Below are positions 10,401 to 17,526 of a stretch of 64,000 bases of DNA, piece by piece. Positions within the stretch are counted from its first letter, which is position 1, and the number at the start of each line of letters is the position of its first letter. Origin of the DNA: Allomuricauda sp. M10 (GTDB lineage: Bacteria; Bacteroidota; Bacteroidia; Flavobacteriales; Flavobacteriaceae); contig NZ_JAJGBN010000006.1 in the NCBI RefSeq assembly GCF_020782875.1, positions 62,001-126,000 of the forward strand, in the 5' to 3' direction. The position numbers were made by a program, and so were the translations under genes. The notes below the pieces were generated by a model that worked only from the letters and a program-made list of their open reading frames with translations, searched no databases and had not been told where the DNA came from.

Positions 10401-10526
10401 TTTAAACCCGCTATAAAAACTAGTATCCACTTGCATAGCAGTGGTAGTTTGGGCATAATTAAATACTGAGGGGAGGAACATGGACAGTAGCAGCCATGTT
10501 CTGGTTGAGGTTTTTAGCATTCCCAT
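7413..10526 (-). CDS. Exported BNR/Asp-box (sortilin/VPS10-like beta-propeller) protein
   Basis: Large secreted beta-propeller protein of unknown substrate, often annotated only as a WD40/YVTN/BNR-like or glycosyl-hydrolase-like protein. A signal peptide ends near VFNYAQ (residue ~26). I count about eleven Asp-box motifs of the form S/T-x-D/N-G-G-x-T-W between residues ~75 and ~690 (for example KTIDGGNTW, KTTDGGKTW, KSTDGGETW, RSDDGGKTW, ITRDGGKTW), enough for two propellers as in sortilin-type ectodomains. The last ~300 residues form a separate region that lacks Asp boxes, with helices near the C-terminus. No catalytic residues of sialidases can be assigned. It is monocistronic. Translation may begin at the second Met (MLKTS). 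Confidence 0.85.
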   Translation of the reverse strand: MGMLKTSTRTWLLLSMFLPSVFNYAQTTTAMQVDTSFYSGFKWRNIGPERGGRSLGASGSPSRPNEYYFGATGGGLWKTIDGGNTWNCVTDGQVTSSSVGAVAVAETNPDVVYIGMGETQLRGSITQGDGVYKTTDGGKTWTHLGLEETQAIARVRVDPTNENIVYVAALGHPYGDNEERGVFKSTDGGATWKKVLYVSNKAGAADLIIDRNNPNIIYASTWQVYRKAWKMWGGGTDCKLWKSTDGGETWTDLTQNAGMPKGPIGKIGVTVSPVDSNRVWAIVEANEGGVFRSDDGGKTWELTNNERKLRQRAFYYSRLFADPKDKDVVYGLNVGFFKSTDGGKTFDVTIDPPHGDNHDLWIDPNNPDRMISSNDGGGVVSLNGGKTWTEQDYVTTQLYHVMATSDVPYHVAGAQQDNTTLAIPSEGWDFMQARGPNHGWYYAVGGGESGWITQSPTNPDIFYAGSQGALLTRYDRSNGQTRDIQVYPRFFSGEPASALPERWQWTFPIMFAPKDPNVMYTCSQHVWKTTNDGQTWERISPDLTYADPETLGKTGGMITMDMNGPEIYATVFALAPSNHDINTIWAGSDDGKIHITRDGGKTWTDITPKELPKFSRVSIIDESIHNPGTLYVAANRYQVDDREPYVFKTHDYGKTWTKIITGIEKGHFARAIREDHQREGLLFLGTEHGVYFSMNDGDNWQPLQLNLPDTPIRDLVIKDNDVVLGSHGRGFWILDDIQPLREYSPELKSKKNVLFKPTDAIRGIYNANFQYYLEEQVDTITFEILDGKGNLIDSFGGNQPKYKKDDGESWYGRGTSKPTTAKGINTFSWNLRYPGPTTFDGIIIWGGSVKNGPKAPLGTYKIRMKVGDEVVQELPFNIVIDPNLKGITADDLDKQFELASKITKKASIANEAVIQIRSIRKQLDSIGKGITSKQFKKLSSDLMVPLTVVEEDLYQVKNQSGQDPLNFPIKLNNRFISLQRSVENGDARPTDASYVVFDELSKELDIHIGKLNSTLDKQLPKLNAFLEKNGSATISLE

Positions 10527-10659
10527 AATGTTGGTGTTGGTTCTGAGTGGTTAAAATAAAGTTACAATTTACTCAATACCATTGAAAATGTTTCATCAAT
10601 TGTGTGGATGTCCCCCATATTTTTAAACTTTCTAAAGAAATGGTTGAAAAAACATAAGT

Positions 10660-11136
10660 TTATCCTTTCAATTGGTTCAATTGTTCGCCAAAATCATATT
10701 GAAGGTCTTCGTGCAACAATGGCAATTTCTTTTCGATATAAACCAATTGCCGATCATACAGATTTTTTAAGGTAGTGTTTCTGTTGATGGATGGACGCAG
10801 GGATTTCAGTCTTTCACAGAAATATAAAAGCAGCTCCACTTCGGTTTCTTTGCTGCCGGAATAGCGGATGTATTTTTTGATGGTTCGAAGGATCTTCCTT
10901 ACACTTTTCTTGATGTAGAAGAAACTGCTCACATTGATTTCAGAAAAAAGTTCATCCACTTCCTGCTTTACGGATTCGATGTATCCAGCTTCATTGTCTG
11001 CTTCAAAGAGTAAATAGGTTAGGAGTTCTTTGTTTTCCTTTTTGAAACGGGCCAATCGCAAGCAGAGTTGAACCACATCATCCGAAGATCGATATTGAAG
11101 TTCTTTTTTGAGCTGTGCTATGGTGGATGGCTTCAT
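10660..11136 (-). CDS. Conserved hypothetical helical protein
   Basis: No function recognised. The 158 residues are predicted mostly alpha-helical and charged (Lys/Glu/Arg-rich), with no signal peptide or membrane segment, so the product is probably cytoplasmic. It starts 6 nt after the stop of the upstream SDR gene on the same strand, which suggests co-transcription. The strong coding character, ATG start and tight spacing support a real gene. Confidence 0.75.
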   Translation of the reverse strand: MKPSTIAQLKKELQYRSSDDVVQLCLRLARFKKENKELLTYLLFEADNEAGYIESVKQEVDELFSEINVSSFFYIKKSVRKILRTIKKYIRYSGSKETEVELLLYFCERLKSLRPSINRNTTLKNLYDRQLVYIEKKLPLLHEDLQYDFGEQLNQLKG

Positions 11137-11142
11137 GATTGG

Positions 11143-11898
11143 TTATCTCAGATAGGAAGCTCCGTTCACATCGATGATGGTACCAGAGGAATAGGCCGCA
11201 CCATCAGAGGCCAAAAACAATATGGCATGGGCCACTTCTTCCGGTTGGGCCATTCGTTTAAAAGGGGATTCCCGCAACAGATTTTCACGTTCTTCCGGGG
11301 TGAGGGTTTCCTTTGCCATTTCGGTTTCGGTAAACCCCGGGGCCACAACCCCCACATAAATGTGATAAGGGGCTAATTTTTTGGCCAGGGACTGACTCAT
11401 GGCATTTAAAGCAGCTTTGCTTGCACCATAGGCCGGTTTGGTGGGCTCTCCCCGAAAGGATCCTCGGGAGGAGACGTTGACAATGTGACCGCCACCCGAT
11501 TTCATCATGGCTTTGGCGCCCCAATAACACAGGTTGGCTGCGGCAAAAAGGTTGGTTTCAAAGGTTTTTTCCCATGCATGGGTCCAATGATCGAAATCCA
11601 CTTTATCAATTTCATGGAAAATGGAAATGCCCGCATTGTTCACCAAAACATCCAACTGACCATAAACTTTAATGAATTCTGCAATCAATGCTTCGGTATC
11701 TGCTTTTTGGGTAATGTCCCATTTAAAAAGATGATGACCTTCTCCAGGCAGCTCTTTTAATGCCTTTTGGGCGGCTTCGTCATTACTTCTGTAGTTAATG
11801 CCGACTTTGGCCCCGTTTTGGGCGAATGCCATTGCAGTGGCTTTTCCGATGCCACGGGAGGCCCCTGTGATCAACACATTTTTTCCGGTAAAATCCAT
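11143..11898 (-). CDS. SDR family NAD(P)-dependent oxidoreductase
   Basis: Classical short-chain dehydrogenase/reductase acting on a hydroxyl/carbonyl substrate with NAD(P). Counting from the chosen Met, the cofactor motif TGASRGIG is at residues 11-18, NNAG lies near 85-88, and the catalytic Ser and YxxxK appear as NVSSRGS and YGASK. A C-terminal segment (ASDGAAYSSGTIIDVNGA) matches SDR dimer/substrate regions. The start at 11898 (MDFTGKNVLITG) is preferred over an upstream in-frame ATG at 11940, because family members start a few residues before the first beta-strand. The product is about 251 aa, normal for the family. Substrate unknown. Confidence 0.9.
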   Translation of the reverse strand: MDFTGKNVLITGASRGIGKATAMAFAQNGAKVGINYRSNDEAAQKALKELPGEGHHLFKWDITQKADTEALIAEFIKVYGQLDVLVNNAGISIFHEIDKVDFDHWTHAWEKTFETNLFAAANLCYWGAKAMMKSGGGHIVNVSSRGSFRGEPTKPAYGASKAALNAMSQSLAKKLAPYHIYVGVVAPGFTETEMAKETLTPEERENLLRESPFKRMAQPEEVAHAILFLASDGAAYSSGTIIDVNGASYLR

Positions 11899-11997
11899 AA
11901 TGGTGATACTTAATGCTTCAAAGATAATAGGATTGGGCATTTTTGAATGCTAATTTGAATTGCACTACCTTTAAATCCCTCAAACGTATCATCCCAT

Positions 11998-12438
11998 ATG
12001 GGCAATAAAAAAAGACATTGGCTTTTGAACGTACTGATCATAATCACCGTGGTGTTCTGCGTGCTCGTTTTTGTGGAGCATTACAAAAATTGGCATAAGA
12101 TAGAGGAGGGCAACCTTAGGATTTTTTCGGGTATCTACTTTCAAAAAGTCCCTTTAGCTGAGATAGACAGTATACTTTTGGTCGACAAATTGCCGGAAAT
12201 GGAACGTTCCAGCGGGTTTTCTTGGATGACCACCGAAAAAGGGGTTTTTAAGGATTCCATCACCCAAACCAAAGTCTATGTTTTTGTGGATGACCTAAGG
12301 CAGCAGAAAATTAAAGTGGTGCACCACGACTCGTTAAAAATGTACATCAACCTGAAAGATAGTCTTCAGACCCAGGAATTATACTCCATTTTGCAAACGG
12401 ATTTACAAAACCGTTCAACTTCCAAAGGAAATGAATAA
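11998..12438 (+). CDS. Hypothetical single-pass membrane protein
   Basis: No family recognised. A basic N-terminus (MGNKKRHW) is followed by one transmembrane helix (residues ~9-26) and then a ~120-residue soluble part, probably outside the membrane, with alternating beta-like segments and a Ser/Lys-rich tail. The DUF2141 gene begins on the next base after its stop codon, so the pair is almost certainly one transcript. It is divergent from the SDR gene, with 99 nt between the starts. Confidence 0.75.
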   Translation: MGNKKRHWLLNVLIIITVVFCVLVFVEHYKNWHKIEEGNLRIFSGIYFQKVPLAEIDSILLVDKLPEMERSSGFSWMTTEKGVFKDSITQTKVYVFVDDLRQQKIKVVHHDSLKMYINLKDSLQTQELYSILQTDLQNRSTSKGNE

Positions 12439-12849
12439 ATGAGGAATTTGTTTTTTTTCATTTTGATGTGTTTTCCCTTGATGCTCTTGGCTCAACATAC
12501 CATTTCGGTACACGTACATAATGTGCCCACTAAAAATGGAAAGGTAAATGTGGCGGTGTACAATTCAGATGAAGCCTTTCTTTCTTTTGAAAGTGTGTTG
12601 AAAACGGAAAGTGTTCCGGCGCATGAAGGCAGTGTGGTCTTAAAAATTGCGAACCTACCCGCAGGGGAATATGCCTTGGCCGTTTTTCATGATGAGAACG
12701 ATAATGGTAAACTAGATACTAATTGGTTGGGCATACCCAGGGAAAAAGTAGCTTTTTCAAATGCCGAGATGAAAACCTTCGGGCCACCCAAATACAAAGA
12801 ATGCGCCTTTCGCATTACCTCGGATTATGAGATCAATATTAATCTTTAA
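12439..12849 (+). CDS. DUF2141 family exported protein
   Basis: Small secreted beta-sandwich protein of the DUF2141 family; function unknown. It has a signal peptide (cleavage near LMLLAQ, residue ~19) and the family hallmarks: an N-terminal strand followed by GKVNVAVYNSDEAFL, the middle segment LPAGEYALAVFHDENDNGKLDTNWLGIPRE (broken here across residues ~74-103 of the protein) and FGPPKYKECAF. The Asp/Asn-rich turn DENDNGKLD looks like a calcium-binding loop. The length, 136 aa, is typical. It sits between a membrane protein gene (0 nt gap) and the DUF423 gene (10 nt gap), forming a three-gene plus-strand unit. Confidence 0.9.
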   Translation: MRNLFFFILMCFPLMLLAQHTISVHVHNVPTKNGKVNVAVYNSDEAFLSFESVLKTESVPAHEGSVVLKIANLPAGEYALAVFHDENDNGKLDTNWLGIPREKVAFSNAEMKTFGPPKYKECAFRITSDYEININL

Positions 12850-12859
12850 ATTATTGTAG

Positions 12860-13252
12860 ATGGGAACATTGTTCATGGCGCAGCTAATGGGAGCCCTTTA
12901 TGGACTTTTAGCTGTTATTTTTGGTGCCTTCGGAGCACATGCCCTTAAAAAGAAATTGACCCCCGAACTCTTACATAGTTTTGAGACAGGGGTCAAGTAT
13001 CAGATGTACCACGCCTTAGTGCTTTTGGTACTTGGTTTTAATCTAAGTTTCGATAGGCCTTTGGATTCGGCCATGGTCAATTGTTTCATTTTTGGTACCC
13101 TCTTGTTTTCCTTCAGTATTTACGCTCTTTGTTTGAGCGCAGCCAAAGGGGAAAAACTTCGGTTTTTGGGTCCGGTTACCCCAATTGGGGGATTGCTTTT
13201 GGTTGTCGGTTGGGCCCTATTGCTTTATTCCTTTGTTTCCAATTTGATTTAG
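12860..13252 (+). CDS. DUF423 family small membrane protein (YgdD-like)
   Basis: Inner-membrane protein of the DUF423/YgdD family, function unknown. About four TM helices are visible in 130 residues, and the family signature FGAFGAHALKKKL occurs near residues 21-33, followed by FETGVKYQMYHALVLL. A later ATG at 12878 (MAQLMGAL) is an alternative start. It is the third gene of the plus-strand unit with the DUF2141 gene and converges on the minus-strand exported protein gene 33 nt away. No clear terminator hairpin separates them. Confidence 0.9.
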   Translation: MGTLFMAQLMGALYGLLAVIFGAFGAHALKKKLTPELLHSFETGVKYQMYHALVLLVLGFNLSFDRPLDSAMVNCFIFGTLLFSFSIYALCLSAAKGEKLRFLGPVTPIGGLLLVVGWALLLYSFVSNLI

Positions 13253-13285
13253 AGCCTTCGGTCTTCAACATGAATGTTCCCTTGG

Positions 13286-13888
13286 TTATTCAAAAAGCAT
13301 CTCAAAAATCAGATAATGTTTCAACCCAAATTCCTTGCCCCAACTTTCCACGTCTTTGCCACTGCTGTCCACCGCGCACCACATTTTCCAGCCATCTTTT
13401 TCATAGGGTAAAATGTAGGCGAATGCTGGAAAGGGTTTGCCTATTTCAATATCTATTTGGGTTCCGATATCCCTAAGCGAATAATCGAAGGTATCCATAG
13501 CCTCATACATCCTGTTATTTCCGAAGCGTTCAAACCTGAAAAACACCTTGAGTTGATCTTGGGTGAATTTTTTTCCAGTGATCTTAAATTTTAAGGTATC
13601 GGAACTGATTGGGGGCATTCCCGTTATTTTGGCCGTATTCACAATGGTGTCGATTTCGGTAATTTCCCCATCCCATAATTTTTTGGCGATGATGCTTACA
13701 TGTTTGCCCTTTAGCGCTTCCCCAATAAACTGTACATGATAGTAATCTATTCCCTCGAAGGATAAAATGTCCTGGATTTCTTGGTTGGTTGAACCGTATT
13801 CCGTTTTCATTTGAATTGCACCATCCAATTTTGATTGACCGGATGCGAAGAGGGGGAGAAGTACTAAAATCAATAACAGTTTATTCAT
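13286..13888 (-). CDS. Hypothetical exported protein at the end of the sigma/anti-sigma operon
   Basis: No family recognised. From Met at 13888 it has a clean signal peptide (MNKLLLILVLLPLFASGQS), then about 180 residues with beta-rich character and a C-terminal end FEMLFE. An upstream in-frame ATG at 13912 would add a poor leader, so 13888 is preferred. It follows the second DUF4097 gene by 45 nt on the same strand and is the last gene of the ECF sigma operon. Its role may relate to the envelope function of that operon, which is inference only. Confidence 0.75.
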   Translation of the reverse strand: MNKLLLILVLLPLFASGQSKLDGAIQMKTEYGSTNQEIQDILSFEGIDYYHVQFIGEALKGKHVSIIAKKLWDGEITEIDTIVNTAKITGMPPISSDTLKFKITGKKFTQDQLKVFFRFERFGNNRMYEAMDTFDYSLRDIGTQIDIEIGKPFPAFAYILPYEKDGWKMWCAVDSSGKDVESWGKEFGLKHYLIFEMLFE

Positions 13889-13933
13889 AATTGGGTTTTT
13901 TGGCAAGGACAATTTGCCGTTTTCAGCATTTAT

Positions 13934-14644
13934 CTACAACCTAAGATAAACATTACCGTTGATCGTATTCAATTTCATTCGGTGGGAGGCGTTGCCAAAA
14001 CTACCCTCCACTTTTTGCCCTACATGACGCTTGGATACCGTAAGGTTCATTTTTTCATCCGCATAAATGTTCCCGTTCAAGGTTTCGGCCACCATTTGGG
14101 TATCTTTCATTACCAGGTCGATCGCTCCATTGATGGTCTGAAGGTCCATATCGCCATTGTACTTTTTAATGTCGATATCCCCGTTGATCAATTCGGCGGT
14201 AAAATTGCCTTCAATAACTTCGGATTTTAATTTTCCGTTAATGCTACTGACCTTAAACGAAGCATTTTTGGGTACATAGAGCACATAGTTGAACTTGTAG
14301 GTTTCCTTGGTAAAATAATACCGGTTTTCTTCATCAGGATGGTTTTTGTTCCATTCATCATGAAAGGCTTTGAACAAGGCTTTGGGTTCCGAAGTGATGC
14401 TGATGGTATTGGAACCTTCCTCGATTTCCAATTTATACAGGTCTAGATATTTACCGTCTTCCGTGGTAAGGTCTGCCTTGAAATAAACGGTGGATTTGTC
14501 CCATGTTTTCACTTCAATGTTGGATGCGAATTTTACATCGAGATCAATAAATTGGCCAGAATAGTTAAAATTCTTTTCAATGACTTTTTGGGCGCTCAAG
14601 GATAGGGTGTAAAGCCCTATCAAGGCTAAAATGAAATTTTTCAT
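13934..14644 (-). CDS. DUF4097 family beta-strand repeat exported protein (second copy)
   Basis: Secreted beta-helix/beta-solenoid-type protein of the DUF4097 (adhesin-head GIN-like) group. A signal peptide ends near LSLSAQ. The body shows the family's short repeated strand-turn units such as INGKLKSEVIEG, INGDIDIKKYNGDMDL, INGAIDLVM, LNGNIYAD and INGNVYLRL. The terminal INGNVYLRL also resembles the end of its upstream neighbour (STNGNMYLRKK), so the two genes look like divergent paralogues. It lies 33 nt downstream of the first copy, in the sigma/anti-sigma operon. Ligand or function unknown. Confidence 0.85.
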   Translation of the reverse strand: MKNFILALIGLYTLSLSAQKVIEKNFNYSGQFIDLDVKFASNIEVKTWDKSTVYFKADLTTEDGKYLDLYKLEIEEGSNTISITSEPKALFKAFHDEWNKNHPDEENRYYFTKETYKFNYVLYVPKNASFKVSSINGKLKSEVIEGNFTAELINGDIDIKKYNGDMDLQTINGAIDLVMKDTQMVAETLNGNIYADEKMNLTVSKRHVGQKVEGSFGNASHRMKLNTINGNVYLRL

Positions 14645-14677
14645 GACTGTTCGTTTTTTTGATGTTTTGGATTGTGA

Positions 14678-15430
14678 TTATTTTTTTCTGAGATACATGT
14701 TTCCGTTGGTGGATTTCATGGAAAAGCTGACCCCTCCGCCATTGATGGTAGATTTGATATTCCTTCCCAAAAGGGATCGCATCCCGTTCTTTTCTTCCGC
14801 TTTTACATCGAAATCGGTGTACACATTTCCGTTCAACGTGCTTAGGGATAGATTGGCAGGCGTGTTGCCGGGCAAGGACACATCAACTGCGCCATTGGTA
14901 GAGTAGAGGGAAATGGGTGAATCTTGTTTCACCGTTCCGAAGGTCACATTCAGTTCCCCGTTGAGGGTATTGGCAGTAACCGGACCGTTTACGTTGGTGA
15001 CCCTTACGCTACCGTTCAATTGGGCATCTGCCTCAATTTCGCCTGCGAAACCGTCAATTTCAATATCCCCGTTCCAAGTGCTCTTCACGGAAACGTTTTG
15101 GTTTTTTGGGAGATAGATTTCGGCATCACCGGATTTCCTTAAGTTATAAACGATAAGCGTACTGCCATCCTGAATAACCGAAAAACCTACATCGGTATTA
15201 TCGGTGCCGCCTTCGCCCACCAATTTGAGTCCTTTAGCCCTTTCCGGGGTTTCAACGGATGGACCGGATTTGATCAACAGTTCATTGGAACTGTGCGTTT
15301 TTACAATTACGTCCGCTTTGGACTCGATTTTTACCCACTGGATGCCACTCAACGATTTGGTATAATCGGCTTGGGCCTGGGCAACCGCACTGGCAAATAG
15401 TGCGACTAGGATAATGGTGAATTTTCTCAT
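14678..15430 (-). CDS. DUF4097 family beta-strand repeat exported protein (first copy)
   Basis: Secreted DUF4097-type protein with signal peptide (FASAVAQA). The repeat units are visible as WNGDIEIDGFAGEIEAD, LNGSVRVTNVNGPVTA, LNGELNVTFG, TNGAVDVSLPG and LNGNVYTDF, forming a likely right-handed beta-solenoid of ~250 aa. It starts 19 nt after the anti-sigma factor gene stops and precedes a paralogous copy. Such genes often follow ECF sigma/anti-sigma pairs in Bacteroidota and may report on or protect the cell surface. That role is inference. Confidence 0.85.
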   Translation of the reverse strand: MRKFTIILVALFASAVAQAQADYTKSLSGIQWVKIESKADVIVKTHSSNELLIKSGPSVETPERAKGLKLVGEGGTDNTDVGFSVIQDGSTLIVYNLRKSGDAEIYLPKNQNVSVKSTWNGDIEIDGFAGEIEADAQLNGSVRVTNVNGPVTANTLNGELNVTFGTVKQDSPISLYSTNGAVDVSLPGNTPANLSLSTLNGNVYTDFDVKAEEKNGMRSLLGRNIKSTINGGGVSFSMKSTNGNMYLRKK

Positions 15431-15449
15431 GATTTTCGTTTTTTGATAT

Positions 15450-16241
15450 TTATGTTAAACTTGGTAATACTGCTTTGATCTGTTCTTTGATGAAGGGCTG
15501 GGTATCTTCATTTTCCAACAATTTCTTCATGGGTTCCGCTGCTTTTTTCTCTTGGATGAGCACCAGCGCTTGGATAATGGCTACCTGTATGCTTGGATTT
15601 TTTTCTTTCTCCAAGGCTTCAATGAGCACATTTTTTACGGTTTCCGAAGAAGTGTATTTGGAAAGGGCCTCGAATGCGGTCAACCGAACGTTGTCGTTAT
15701 CGTCATGGAGCAACCTGTTCCCTAATGCCTGAATGATGGATTCATCCGGATTCTCGAACTCGTCAATATAGGCCACACCCTGTATCCGTTTACTGGCCGA
15801 TTGGTTTTCCATGAGGGAAAGCATGGCAGTCTGTTTCATATTGAGGTTCTCGTCTTGCAGTTCCGCCAATTGTTGATCAATTTTTTTCCGTTGGAAAACA
15901 CCTCCCATTTGAAAGGAAGCGACCAACAAGGCAATACTGGCTGCAACTTTCAGTACGGAGTTCGCCCAATGATGATTTTTCTTTTCGGAGGACAAGGGAA
16001 CGACTTTGCCCAAAGTTGCTTTTTCAGATTGCAAAGCTTCTTCAAAACTGGATCGCAACCGTTCCGAAGGAACTTCAACCACATCGCTCTTAAAGGCGGT
16101 GAAAAGGGTTTTCGTTTCGTTGACTTCCTGTTGGCATTGGGTACAATTTGCTAGATGCTCCTCAATGATCTTTACGGTTTTGTTATCCAAGGAGCCATCT
16201 AAATATTCGGGGATCAGATCTGAGATGTGTTTGTTTTCCAT
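15450..16241 (-). CDS. Anti-sigma factor: zinc-finger, one TM helix, HEAT-like repeats
   Basis: Membrane-bound anti-sigma factor that should hold the adjacent ECF sigma factor. The cytoplasmic N-terminus carries a zf-HC2-type motif (His29-x3-Cys33-x2-Cys36 in EEHLANCTQCQQEV). One TM helix lies at about residues 93-112 (SIALLVASFQMGGVF), followed by a short coiled-coil-like stretch. The C-terminal ~110 residues consist of about three HEAT-like repeats (ALGNRLLHDDNDNVRLTAFEAL; VLIEALEKEKNPSIQVAIIQAL; PMKKLLENED). The outer HEAT domain is a plausible protein-binding sensor. It begins 2 nt after the sigma gene. Confidence 0.9.
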   Translation of the reverse strand: MENKHISDLIPEYLDGSLDNKTVKIIEEHLANCTQCQQEVNETKTLFTAFKSDVVEVPSERLRSSFEEALQSEKATLGKVVPLSSEKKNHHWANSVLKVAASIALLVASFQMGGVFQRKKIDQQLAELQDENLNMKQTAMLSLMENQSASKRIQGVAYIDEFENPDESIIQALGNRLLHDDNDNVRLTAFEALSKYTSSETVKNVLIEALEKEKNPSIQVAIIQALVLIQEKKAAEPMKKLLENEDTQPFIKEQIKAVLPSLT

Positions 16242-16243
16242 GG

Positions 16244-16768
16244 TTATATCGTTTCTAAATAGATTTCCTTCAATTTTTTTAATATGCGGCAGACCTTGGT
16301 CTTGATCGCACCTGGGGTGCTGCCCATCATTTCCGCCAAGTCATCATAGCGTATTTCCTGATAGCGGTTCAAGAAAATAAGTTCACGGTCTTCCGGGGAC
16401 AATCGGTTCAATGCATTTTGTAAATGGGCATTGTTTTCGGTCATGTCATTTACTTCTTCCGCCGATTGGTACGCCAAAACCTCAATATCCTCAAACGTTT
16501 TGTGGTGTCTGGTAAAATGTGTCTTTAAACTGTTTCTGGCAATGGTGAACAGCCAAGACTTGAACGACCCCAATTGGTATGAACTTCTATACTTGATCAA
16601 TTTGTAAAAAACATCCTGGGTAAGATCTTCACTCAACATGCGATCCCCTGTCATTTTGAACAGAAAATTGAACACATGTTTGTGGTGTCTATCAAAGAGT
16701 AGCCTGAGCAAGTCTAAGTTGCCCTCGGACACTTTTTGCATGATCATTTCATCTGAAAGCGCTTCCAA
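16244..16768 (-). CDS. ECF-type RNA polymerase sigma factor
   Basis: Alternative sigma factor of the extracytoplasmic-function class, 174 aa. Region 2 is visible at ~25-95 (LTQDVFYKLIKYRSSY; KSWLFTIARNSLKTHF) and region 4 at ~115-170 (LSPEDRELIFLNRYQEIRY; MGSTPGAIKTKVCRILKKL), joined by an acidic linker. It heads an operon with the zinc-finger anti-sigma factor (2 nt gap), two DUF4097 proteins and an exported protein, so it most likely autoregulates this set on an envelope signal. The target promoter sequence cannot be derived from a single promoter. Confidence 0.95.
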   Translation of the reverse strand: MEALSDEMIMQKVSEGNLDLLRLLFDRHHKHVFNFLFKMTGDRMLSEDLTQDVFYKLIKYRSSYQLGSFKSWLFTIARNSLKTHFTRHHKTFEDIEVLAYQSAEEVNDMTENNAHLQNALNRLSPEDRELIFLNRYQEIRYDDLAEMMGSTPGAIKTKVCRILKKLKEIYLETI

Positions 16769-16907
16769 AAGATGTTTTTTAGTTGGCGTTTACTATATAT
16801 AGTCAGGAAAATGTAAAAGGTTACATCACCAGTAAAAAAAATTAAAGGTTGATGTCAGGTAGATTTGGAAATAGGTACTTTCCCTTTGAAAATCCTAAGG
16901 TGAGTTG

Positions 16908-17306
16908 TTATTGGTAGGTGGTAATTTTTATGACCCCACTTGCGCCCCTTGAACCATATTCGGCAGCGTCAGATCCAGTGAGGGCTTCAATTTTCTTAAT
17001 GTTTACACTTTCTACCAATTGATTTACCGAATAGAAGGAATTGCCCACGGTATAGCCATTGAGGATATAAAGGGGTTCCGTGGCCGTTCCACTGACCTGG
17101 TTGGCTGCCTTCATAAAGTAGGGAATGCCATTTCTCATGGTGATGCCGGACAAGCGCCTGACCCTATCGATCAAAGGAATATTTTGATTGTTCTTTTCCT
17201 TTATTTGTTGTGCGGCCAATTTATTGTATTCAGAAGATTTGGAAGATCCACAAGCCATCACAACAAACATTGCCAAAACAGAACTAAAACGAATAAGGGT
17301 TTTCAT
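16908..17306 (-). CDS. TonB-plug-domain-only lipoprotein
   Basis: A 132-residue lipoprotein (lipobox FVVMACG, Cys19) whose mature part is essentially a TonB-dependent receptor plug domain without a barrel. The segment PLYILNGYTVGNSFYSVNQLVESVNIKKIEALTGSDAAEYGSRGASGVIKITT (residues ~78-130) follows the SusC/receptor plug pattern of 'hINGxx...hxxIExIxVLKGxxAxxYGxRGAxGVIhITT'. The protein ends there, 70 nt from the Cys-tailed peptide gene. This is a known but poorly understood Bacteroidota architecture; an inter-membrane or receptor-gating role is speculative. Confidence 0.85.
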   Translation of the reverse strand: MKTLIRFSSVLAMFVVMACGSSKSSEYNKLAAQQIKEKNNQNIPLIDRVRRLSGITMRNGIPYFMKAANQVSGTATEPLYILNGYTVGNSFYSVNQLVESVNIKKIEALTGSDAAEYGSRGASGVIKITTYQ

Positions 17307-17376
17307 AGGAAAAGATTGAACACTACAATCTATTCATTTTTATTGAAAATCGGGCTAAAATAAGAGGTAAGATTTC

Positions 17377-17526
17377 CTAATGGCAACCACAATTGCCATC
17401 GCCACAATCCTTGGAATTTTTTTTACGCCCTGGAATCAGAGATTTTGGCAGCAGGAATTTGTAGACCAAATAGGCAACGGCCGCGGCCACGATCACATAA
17501 ACCAATATGTTCTGCACCGATTCCAT
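17377..17526 (-). CDS. FeoB-associated Cys-rich membrane peptide
   Basis: 49-residue protein with one TM helix (ILVYVIVAAAVAYLVYKFLL) and a basic linker ending in the Cys/His tail DCGDGNCGCH, the hallmark of FeoB-associated Cys-rich membrane proteins. Start and stop are tightly coupled: the last base of its ATG codon region overlaps the feoB stop as TAATG. The tail probably binds iron or assists Fe(II) transfer through FeoB (family inference). It completes a feoA-feoB-peptide operon. A longer upstream reading would overlap feoB heavily and is rejected. Confidence 0.88.
   Translation of the reverse strand: MESVQNILVYVIVAAAVAYLVYKFLLPKSLIPGRKKNSKDCGDGNCGCH

Noticed and set aside
16812-16825. 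TGTAA-AAGG-TTACA dyad upstream of the ECF sigma gene
   Set aside because: It resembles the Crp/Fnr dyads but has four rather than six bases between the TGTAA/TTACA arms, and no TAnnTTTG element lies 22 bp away on either strand.
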